DNA of 64,000 nucleotides from assembly GCA_030704615.1 (NCBI GenBank), contig CM060733.1, positions 57,722,001 through 57,786,000 on the forward strand, read 5' to 3'. Of the stretch, positions 55,136-64,000 are shown piece after piece (position 1 is the first letter of the stretch; each line of letters opens with the position of its first letter). Below the pieces are notes generated by a model. It worked only from the letters and a program-made list of their open reading frames with translations. It searched no databases and was not told the DNA's origin. This stretch comes from Takakia lepidozioides (taxonomy: Eukaryota; Streptophyta; Takakiopsida; Takakiales; Takakiaceae). The translations under genes and the position numbers were made by a program.

Positions 55136-55470
55136 TGGGATCTCGCAAATCCACTTCGTTCTGGAGGGTAATACCTCCCCGTGGGCTCGAAAGGGGGTGC
55201 GATATTCTTTCACGGACAGCATCACGAGCCTGGGTCCCTCTTGACGATGATAGGGTCAGATGGGGTGACCACGTCCTTCTCCGTAGATCTACTTTATGAA
55301 AACACCTGTCGGTAGTAGTTGCCTGCAGGGATGTTTGAATGCGGGAAGATGACTGCGGATTTTAAGGAAACTTTTATCTTTGCATGGGAATCGATGACTC
55401 GTGCTGGAGGGTTTGTATGGTGAGTGGGATCTCGCAAATCCACTTCGTGCTGGAGGGTAATACCTCCCCG
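55127..55470. repeat. 55-bp direct repeat, copies 55127-55181 and 55416-55470
   Basis: Both copies run from TATGGTGAGTGGGATCTCGC through GGAGGGTAATACCTCCCC, with one mismatch. They are separated by 234 bp. Confidence 0.9.
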
Positions 55471-55649
55471 ACTACTTTTACCCTCTTATCTATCAGAGTC
55501 AATGGCAGGCCAGGGGTATCAGATACTGGAGCCCCCAGACTGTGGGGGGTGCCTAGCTCAAAGATTGATTTTGTGGACCACTGTCACCCAGACAACTCCT
55601 TTGTGTATTCACACTTCAGCTCTTGTGGAAAGTATTCACACTTCCGCGA

Positions 55650-56480
55650 TAGAGGTGGAGGCAAGAGAGAAAGTGCAGGTGATAGAGGTGATGGAGCTGG
55701 AGGCAAGACAGAAGGAGGCAAGACAGAAGGAGGCGATGGAGGGGGAGGCAAGAGAAAAAGTGCAGGTGATAGAGGTGATGGAGCTGGAGCCAAGACTGAA
55801 GGAGGCGATGGATGTGAAGGTAAGAGAGAAAATGGAGAGGCTGATGGAAGCAAGAGATAAAGCGCTGGGACAGGAGGACAGTAGAGAAACCTGGGTGCAC
55901 GGACATGATTACAGACTACGAAAGCGGTAAGAAGCGTCAGCGGGATGCGGACAACGCCAACAGCGTAAAGCGGCTGGGGGACTTGAGCACTGGCATCAGT
56001 GAAAGGCACCAGGATGTGGGTCCAGTGATGTTGAACCGCTACAGGTTTTTCACAGCAAGGCAGTTGCTTTCATCTCAAGTGCCCCATGCGCCCCGCTTAT
56101 GCAAACAGACCTACATACAGCTTTCACTACGCAAACACATTTCCTCACATGTTGGAAGATTGGAGCAAATGCGACGGCGGCCCTCGACGTTGCACAATCG
56201 AACAACACTTGAAGCCTGTGAAAGATCAGATTCCAGATTGGGTAGCCACTGCAAATGATCAGCTTCCCTGCTTTTTTGTATCCCTGAGAGATTGTTGCAG
56301 TTCCTTGGGAGTGGAATCTTCCATATGCCAGGCCCTTCTGTCTTGCCTCCAGCTCCATCACCTCTCTCACCTGCACTTTCTCTCTTGCCTCCATCTCTAT
56401 CGCCTCCTCCTTCTGTCTTGCCTCCACCTTCATCACCTCTATCACCTGCACTTTATCTCTTGCCTCCACCTCCATCACCC
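55650..56480. repeat. Inverted repeat encoding a coiled-coil motif on both arms
   Basis: The left arm (55660-55860) encodes on the plus strand two or more copies of EAREKVQVIEVMELEARQKE. The right arm (56478-56325) encodes the same motif on the minus strand (EAREKVQVREVMELEARQKG). The arms are about 150-200 bp with ~470 bp between them, so the coding directions converge. The motif is a repeating ~27-residue heptad-like sequence likely to form a coiled coil. Each arm lies in a longer ORF (55424-55930 plus; 56478-56050 minus). I read this as an inverted duplication of part of one gene. Confidence 0.7.
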
Positions 56481-56489
56481 CAGATGATG

Positions 56490-57990
56490 GTTTCTTTCAC
56501 AGAGAGAATATCTCAGTCTCAAGTTCTCAACAGCTGTAAGCTCTACAAAGTGGGCGCCCAGAGCTCAACCGTACACCCCGATCAGCTTCTTCAACCTTCT
56601 GATGAGGAAGCTACAGACTGCAGTCCTGTCACATAATTTATCGACGATTGCTGGGCTGCTACATTGAATCGACCTCCAGGGGAATTGTTGTTGCCGACGA
56701 GCAGGTGCCAGGAGGTGGCATATACAGTGTCCATAAGGAATGTGTGGTACGCTCTAGCTCTTCATTTCCCAAACTGGAAAATATTGATAGGAATACTAAT
56801 GGGCACATTCAGCCATGCAAGGAACACTCATCAGACTCACATCATTTAATTGAGAGGAAAGAAAGTCTTGAATACTTCGTGAGTGGGGTGTTCACTTTGC
56901 AGATCATTGGCAACCCCTGCAGACTGAAGTACACCAATTAATTGCAACTGGTGCAACGAATAAGTTCCAGGGAACTTGCCCTGTGAAGGCCCTCCAGACA
57001 CTGACTGCACACAGCTTCTGAGCTCCCAAACGGGGAAGAGGAATTTGTCTGACCCAGAAAGTACACAGGAACTTGACAAACCCAAGAAATTAGGTGAATG
57101 TCACATTCAAGTTGATCCATACTTGCAACCTCACACCACAGCTACACAGAACATGAGGGAAGTATGGCATATAGCAATTTGAGTAAGGAATTTCTGACTT
57201 ATATCTGTCAGATTGCATCTATGGGACAAACGGGTCGTATAAGCATGTTAGTCAATTGGACTAATAAGTTGTATAGAAGCATGGTTTGATTGATATACTG
57301 ATGCCACAACTCCAACCAATCCCAAAGATTGTCATGATGGAGGAAGACAAAAGCTATCTAGGGTTATCCTAAGATGAGACCATCATGCTGTATTTCTTGC
57401 AGCTGGAGTTTGTCAGTTTCTTTGTCAACCCAAAACGAGAAATTGTGAAATGACCCTACTGTAGACCTAAAACCTTTGAAGTCATTATATATGTCACTGG
57501 AAATCTTGTCCAAAAGGTGCAACATTCTTTGCCAAGCTCGCACCAGGCACAGCATCCAAGATAAGGCATCACAGCAGCGTGCTTAAGAAATTCCATGTGG
57601 ATAATATGGACCATCTAACCAACCAAGAGAACTTGTCCACAGAACAAAAGTTGAGGCAGATAAAGAGTCTTGGGGAATCACCCACTATTCTTGAGTATCA
57701 CCCAAATTCTACATATGTTGGTCAACTCAACTCTACCGTCGAAGAGATCCCCAGCTGTGGCGCCCCTGTCAGGAAAAGTAAGCCAAAAATAACATCAACC
57801 TAATTGCGTTTAGGAAACTATGCCATCTGAGCATCTCCAACATCCAGCTCTACATAGGAAATGAGTGCGATCACCATAACCTCAGACCATGACTAACAGA
57901 CAATTTTGCAGGAACCTCATACAAACATCCTATGCAATTCAGTGAGGAACTGTAGAAATCTCTTCTCCCAAAGGGCATCCAAACATGCAC
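56490..57990. other. Intergenic, no gene supported
   Basis: Short ORFs only; none has family features. This is the downstream flank of MRE11 and may contain its 3' UTR. Confidence 0.5.
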
Positions 57991-57996
57991 TTTCAA

Positions 57997-60900
57997 TCAA
58001 GCTGGGACCCAAACTAGAAATACCTGTGAAGCGGAAGCTCCAGTTGATTTCTTGGGGTCTACTGTAGTGTCTTCATCTTCAACATCATCATCATCATCTA
58101 TAAACCTGGTCCTTGGCACTGGTGTGCTTGCTCCCCTGCCTCGCTTTGCGGCTGCAGCTCTCCCCCCCCTCTGCGACCCTGTAGGTGCTGGTCTCTTTCT
58201 TGCCGGGTAGTTGATGGGATCCTGCTTCATCACATGATTTATCATCCTCTCTTCTAGGTACAGGTGTGGCAGGATACTGGTGAATTTGAAACATATTAAG
58301 TGTTAAGCAGAATATATGTTCCTTCGATATGCTCAACTATGATCTGGTTGTCAGCTGTTATTAAACTGACAACCTCCTCCACATGCAATCACCTTTCTTA
58401 GTTGCTGTGTCCTCAGCTTGTCACAAAATACTGCAGATTTCAAATTAGGCAGAGACACACATTCAGGTGCATAGGCAGTATGACAGAACTGTGTTTAGCC
58501 AAGCCATCTAAATGAGTGTACCACAGATTTTCTCCATGCCATATTGGATTGAAACTGAATATACATGGTGAAGGATGTACCGAATCACTGTCTGGCTCCT
58601 CTGGCTCCTTGTCAGAGTTGTGACCACTAGGGACAGCTCCCTCCTCATCACTCTCGCTTATTCTCTGCAAAGCTGCAGAGGCAGCCCTGAACTCAAGCAC
58701 ACCTGAGAATTACATTCTGGAGCAATATTCACACCTGCCATGCTATGTAGACACTAGGAAATGGGTGGCTCGTTAGATTCTCGTATTCACCTTCTATCCA
58801 CTTCCAGATTCAAATAAATGCGACACAAGAAATATTCATCCTAGGAATTCATGAGAACAACTGAGCTAGAATTTGAGCAACTGCCAACAAAATCCACCTT
58901 CTGGAAGGACGTGGCTGCCGGATTACATCTAGTGTTGTCTGCGTTAGACTGCCCCGTGATCCTCGGCCTCTACCGCGGCTTCCTCTACCCCGTCTGCCAG
59001 AGATCTCAGCTTTATCTGTACTTCCCTGGCTAGAAGGCCTTCCACGTTTGGCTGGAGTAGCTGCTTTTGTTGCCAACACCCTTTGCCCTAGGACCTCATC
59101 ACCACTGAACTCTTCACTTCTGACAACTTTGCCACTGGATTTCCCTCCTGAGCTGTGGGCTAAGGCAGACTGGAAAACCCACAATCACATACAATTTCAA
59201 TTGTAAGTAACCACCAACCTTATTCCAACAGCTCAGAAGGTTGGACCTAGACAACTGCCAGTAGCTAAAGCCCATCAACATCCTGGATCACGACTCACAT
59301 CCTCCTGCTAAGACGACCTCCAAAATTCAGCAGTATTTCACATTAGTTCTTTAGGTTAAGGGAAACACGCCAGCACAGAATCAGTCTTTGCAAACAAGTG
59401 CACAAGGGATGTTGCCTGGGATCCGTGCCGTTCAACTGCTGAAGAAGGATCATTGTCAGGAGGAGATGATGGTCCTGCTCTATATTTGGGAATTGCCTGA
59501 TTCTCACGTTGCTGCACACTCAACACCAGAGAGCTTCAAACCCAAACCTGCCCTCTCAACCTTAACCAACTTGCCTCTGTAATATACCTAGAAATGGAGT
59601 TTTATGCTATCCCAAGTTCCAAACCTAGCACCAAGGTGGCAACATGTTACAGACAGTAATACAAACCAGTGTTTCATGTTCAAGGCACGTACACATTTGC
59701 AAAATCAGCTGGAAGACTTGCGTATACACCATGATTCCTTATTGAAACTTCTATTCAGCAAACGTTGGAAAAGGAAAGGGACTGACTTGCATGTGCTCAC
59801 TGACTTTCACTATGACATCTTTCTCCTCCTGTATTTGCTTAGGGTCAGCTTCCTGGGCAATCTTGCTCTGTACAACAGCACACAACAGTTTCAACCTTAC
59901 ATCCAGGCTCAATAGAAGTGTGCCTTGTAGGCTAGAAACACCAAGCGTTCTTTGATACATGAGAACCAAGTGTCTCATTCCATGGCAGAACCAGCCCTAT
60001 TTGATAGTAGTAAGCTGCTGCCACAACATGAGACATTGCCATCAAGGGCTCTGAAAGGCTTGATAATAAACAAGCCAGATAAGGTTCATATGTTGGCATT
60101 TTCCAATACATGGGAATAGAAGTGAATTACCACACTATGTGTAACAGCAATAACATCACTCATGGAGTAACACAAAGTATATGGTATGCCTGTGTCTCAT
60201 CCAAATTATGTTGAACACAGGCGTAGAATGCTTGTTTGTCATCTTTGTGCACAAAATCTTGTAGCGCCATGCCTAGATCGGAAACAGGTAAAATCTCCAT
60301 TTTCTGCAAACCCCATATCCCTCCTTGTAAATAGACAAGACAGAGGCCAGCCTGCAGCTAGAGAATTGCTTAGCTCTTGCAGTCTGTAGGCCAATTCTGT
60401 ATACCCAGCGTTCTAACAACAATGCCAAACCTTCCTTCCCTCCCAACCTGAAGAGGTAAGTCAATTCCGACGGATTTCTGGTGAGCAGAAGATTGGCCAA
60501 TGCACTTTACCCAAACCATACATTTAGGTAGCCTAGTAAGATGAGTTTTCAATGCTTGTTTCTCTCCAAAAAGTATTTGTGGAATGCCCAACCAGATTGC
60601 TCTCAGCAACAAGGGCTTCAATGTTTTGTTGGTTCAATTCCTCTGGCCGCAGCTTTTCCTTCTCATCAATCATGTCTGTTTCCAGCCCAACATCCCCGTG
60701 AAGGTCAATTGGGCACTTATTGCTCATGTGTCACTGAAGATGTACTAATTAACCCCTGAGGATAACAGGTGAAAGAACCAAACCATAAAACTGCAGGAGC
60801 AAAGAACTACTAAGCATGGCGTGAAGGTGGAAAATCTCCTTCAGGGAGAGAGAGTACCATTCCCTATAGCTCTCTTCTTTGCTGCTTTTGTAAAGAGAAG

Positions 60901-63689
60901 TATGTCATTTGGATTGGCTACCTGCAAGCACCATGGCAATCAACTTCACGTGATATGTGTTGAATTTCCTCATTCAAACACATCTTTGCATATTGATCTA
61001 AAAGAGGGGTATACTCCAGCAGAAGTTGAATCAATTGAGACTGGCAACAGATAAATCCTTTGCCTAAGTCTACAGTGTATCTCTATACCAGACTAAATAT
61101 GCTGGTAAACTGTTACTCAAGACATGGTTTTGTGTGGGCAAATTGTTGACCACACCTGGGAGTTCTACAATAATCCAACAGCAGAGCTGACCAAAACAAT
61201 GAATACAGACAGATATGTCCTCCACAACAAGTTTACAGACACTTGTCAAGGTTGTAATTGATGATTAACCATACACCTTCAGACCAGTCTTGTTTTTGGT
61301 TATTCCTTACGCCACATATGTATCTTCGAAATACAAGATGAGAACAGATTTGAACAGATGAGAACACTATTCCTATCGCGATTAGACAGGACATCTCACC
61401 TTACCAACAAACTTTTGGCCGAACCGCTGTGGATTGATTGTCGAGAAGCCTGTGTAGTCCACCTGCACTTCATGAAGAGAGCTCCTCTATCAACAACTAT
61501 TTCAATGAAACTGTTCAAAGCACTGATCCAGTCTGTATTCACAAGTTCAGCATTAAGAAGTGTTTAATTAAGTTCTGGTTGTCAGATGATGATAACGTTA
61601 CTAAATCTGCAATTTGTCCCGTAGCATTCATGAAGAATTTATAAAGTGGACAGAAAATACCTGTTGGGGTATATAAATAATCAAACAGAGAGAATGGCAT
61701 TGCGCTTCGAGACAGTTTAGCTCTGGTTTGGACTTTGGTCATCTCAATCTGGACAGATATCAGAGATAGCCCTTCGAGACTTGAATTGAAGTTTTAAGCT
61801 GTGCTTTGCTTGCTTGATGAATGTGATTGTACTTCGTAATATTTGTTCTAATTTTTCAAACCTCATCTTCAGACCCATCCTTAAAACAACAGGGCTCTAA
61901 ATTGTTAATGTCTGTCTCACACAAGACTTCGTAAACTGAGATGGGTGTTAGCAACCAATGTGGATGCACCATACAACTATGATGTGTGCAAACCATAGCT
62001 GGGGAGTTCAGAGATGTGACTCACCCGTACCCTGACCAAGGGCAGCACGGCTTCTGGTCGGCCCACAGTCTTCTCAGCCGCTTTTGCTATTAAGTCATTT
62101 ACCTGTCACCACAATTATTTTCTTCGTGGTAGTTATAGGTCTGCCTATTGCAACAATAGCAAAGAATAGTCATGGCATAGAGGTTTGAATGTATACTTTG
62201 GTAATTGACATGGCAGATCACATTGCAAAACTCGAGACTTAACTGACACACTAGAGCCTGGTGCTTTGGAGAATTAATGAAATGGGCTACTGAAACACTT
62301 ACCACTTTTCCCAAATGCCCAAGAACAGCAGTTTGATCATTAGGGTCCAGATCAGGCTCAACCTTCAGTGAAACCTAAAGAGCACGCCACAGCAGCAATG
62401 ACAAGAAGGTTGGAAAATATGGTCAGCTTTTAAAAAATACAAATTGCCAATCTTTCAAACTGTAAATTACACCAAAGCAAAACTATCAAAGAATACTTCA
62501 AGTGTCTGCCAATCTGGACTTCCTGTACAGACCGGACACAAAGGGGAGCAACAAAGAAAATGTGGACATCCAGCAGTATTAACACTTGTCCATCTCTGTC
62601 TCTGAGAATGCAGATATGTATGACTCACATCAGCAAATTCAAAAGGTCTCACAGATTGTAGTGGGATCTTTGTTGGGCGGTACTGGCTCCCCTGCATCGA
62701 CAGGTAAAGGGATCATGAGAGACATTGGATTCAAGTGACATCAAGCTCAATGTAACCCAGAGCCTTTAAATACATGTCTTCAATGCGATGATAGTGGATG
62801 GGCCGCCCTTGTCCTTTCATCCTTGTTTAATGCACGGTTCTTTTCTTTGCCCCAGAGACACTGCTACAGAAGCACAAACATCAGTCCATGATTCCTATGG
62901 AACAGGACCCCTGTCGTGTCACATATGCATCTAAGGTCTACATAGACATCACTCCACAACAATTTTCCTGATCAGTGCTTGAACTTAGGAATAATCAACC
63001 ATGGAGATGCAGACCTTGATCTCTAGAAGGAGAACATGCTTGGGCTTGGCTTCCCCATCAATGAGTGATGTAGCCACTGAGGAGCCTGGCTGTGTCACAT
63101 GGAAGCCCATTCCGAGCACTTCCTGCATGCTACCGCGATACTCCAACATTTAGAGCGCTGTTTTCCACTCCAATTGTAAGCAAGTTTGGAGATTAGCCTA
63201 GGCCAAAATCACCTGATCGTGAACATGCATAACACACCCAGTTAAGGCACACAGGATTGAATCAAAACAATCTCTTCAACAATGAAGATCCAACGGCTAA
63301 CTCTTCAATTTCATGGCACCCATTGCCTTCCCACCATATGCAAAGACCAAATCTTGGATGCTAGGACCCTGACCAGGTGTGCACTTTTCAACCTAGACTA
63401 ATCAATGAACATGCTTTCAAAAATTAAGACTACGCCTGAGGGAGTAAGCTCCTCACTTACTTGGAAACCAGCATGGACAAATATTTCATCAAATATGAAG
63501 GAAGACCTGCATAAATATTCTCTCCCATCCACAAGTAGTCCCCAATGTTCTCAGGGGGGCTATGTAGCTGAAGCAAAGAATAGTACCTGTGGATCTATAC
63601 GACACTCATGCTCATGGCCCCAGATGACAAAGTCCAGGAATCGTGCCAGAAAGTGCTCATTGATGGCGTTCCTTGGATTTGCCTTAACT
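57997..63689 (-). CDS. MRE11: MRE11 double-strand break repair nuclease, 3' 14 exons
   Basis: Exons read right to left: 63689-63587, 63122-63015, 62691-62629, 62374-62303, 62102-62025, 61462-61400, 60921-60858, 60675-60593, 60303-60190, 59867-59787, 59511-59416, 59169-58927, 58691-58581 and 58221-58024 (or on to the stop at 57997). All join in frame. Exon 1 here carries nuclease motif V (FVIWGHEHECRIDPQ). Then come MGFHVTQPGSSVATSL, the capping domain (YRPTKIPLQSVRPFEFAD, INPQRFGQKFVGK), EKLRPEELNQQNIEALVAES, a Gly/Arg-rich segment GRRGRGSRGRGRGSRG with SLTQTTLD, and an acidic/basic tail (TRFIDDDDDVEDED). MRE11, with RAD50 and NBS1, processes DNA ends in the nucleus. Nuclease motifs I-IV lie beyond the window. 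Introns after 60190 and 59416 use GC donors. The last exon is uncertain. Confidence 0.9.
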
Positions 63690-64000
63690 CTGACAAAGAC
63701 AGCAATTTTGGGACAGTAGAACCTGATTCAGTGCCAAAAACTAACTCTACATTGATATGCACATCTCTTCTTGAGATCAGCCAAGCTGTTTGAGTCCACA
63801 CACATGTAGCATAAGAACACAGAGATTATGGAGACAGCCTCCACAGGTTCACAAGAATGTGTAGATGTCGGATGAAGAATGTCTGGCAGAAAGATGTCAC
63901 ATACTCTGATTGATGCATGACCCAAGGCCAGTGCAATTGATATCTGTGACCATCCTAAAGACCAGGTTGACATGCACATCCACCCTCTTCTTACTACCAA
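63690..64000 (-). other. MRE11: MRE11 intron, running out of the window
   Basis: Acceptor CTTTGTCAG precedes the exon at 63689, which begins mid-codon before VKANPRNAINEHF. No MRE11 coding sequence is recognisable between here and the right edge, so this is intron and the upstream exons lie outside. Confidence 0.7.

Noticed and set aside
55584-56009. Pro/Ser-rich minus-strand ORF opposite the coiled-coil repeat
   Set aside because: Low-complexity antisense of the plus-strand heptad repeat; no independent features.
58221-58336. Alternative frame upstream of MRE11 exon 14 (YPATPVPRREDDKSCDEAG)
   Set aside because: It runs into a stop in the next exon frame, whereas the acceptor at 58221 joins in phase and gives the basic/acidic tail expected of MRE11.
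1-64000. tRNA and rRNA genes
   Set aside because: I saw no cloverleaf with A and B boxes and no rRNA-like stretch; the only tRNA-related signals are the two retroelement primer binding sites.

Overview
The window looks like nuclear DNA of a land plant, probably seed-free (fern, lycophyte or bryophyte; the exact lineage cannot be fixed from sequence alone). Reasons: an intron-rich MRE11 gene, degenerate PLS-class pentatricopeptide repeat (PPR) genes of the organellar RNA-editing type, Ty3/gypsy chromoviruses primed by initiator-Met tRNA, CACTA DNA transposons, and a kinase-like pseudogene of a type I associate with seed-free plants. Only about 7 kb at the right end is ordinary gene space. The rest is layered mobile DNA.

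Left part (1-7320): a Ty3/gypsy RNase H fragment, a broken two-part unknown ORF (581-2205), blocks of degenerate tandem repeats (2290-5030), a kinase-like pseudogene on the minus strand (5198-6290), and a Gln/Thr-rich pseudogene.

Nested core (7321-27093): a CACTA element (I) carries a Ty3/gypsy chromovirus (11175-25935, 5-bp target duplication GTAAA). That chromovirus is itself split inside its chromodomain by a second CACTA element (II, 12904-20685, 3-bp duplication TGA). Removing element II restores the chromodomain frame exactly. A third CACTA left end (III) lies at 30503, inside a SWIM zinc-finger gene fragment. All three CACTA elements carry fragments of the same PLS-PPR gene in the same orientation relative to the CACTA left end, which suggests gene capture and spread by transposition.

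27094-30502 holds a Gln/Thr-rich coding region, an Ulp1-type (C48) protease remnant and the SWIM fragment. 34642-35640 is an unidentified gene fragment. 35830-38319 is the 5' half of a second chromovirus of the same family.

38620-46730 is a decayed non-LTR retrotransposon of unusual composition: a 2A-like NPGP peptide, an APE-type endonuclease, a chromodomain, an unassigned domain, RNase H, a CCHC knuckle and a putative PD-(D/E)xK (restriction-like) nuclease. No reverse transcriptase is recognisable in this copy. The combination resembles the dual-endonuclease Dualen/RandI elements of green algae. It is interrupted by a 2.6-kb insertion carrying seven ~250-bp units, each with a near-perfect 15-bp-arm palindrome.

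46850-53800 is AT-rich and nearly gene-free. A small two-exon gene for a secreted Cys-rich protein (53833-54796, minus) looks intact. The window ends in MRE11 (57997-63689, minus, 14 exons visible, 5' end beyond the right edge).
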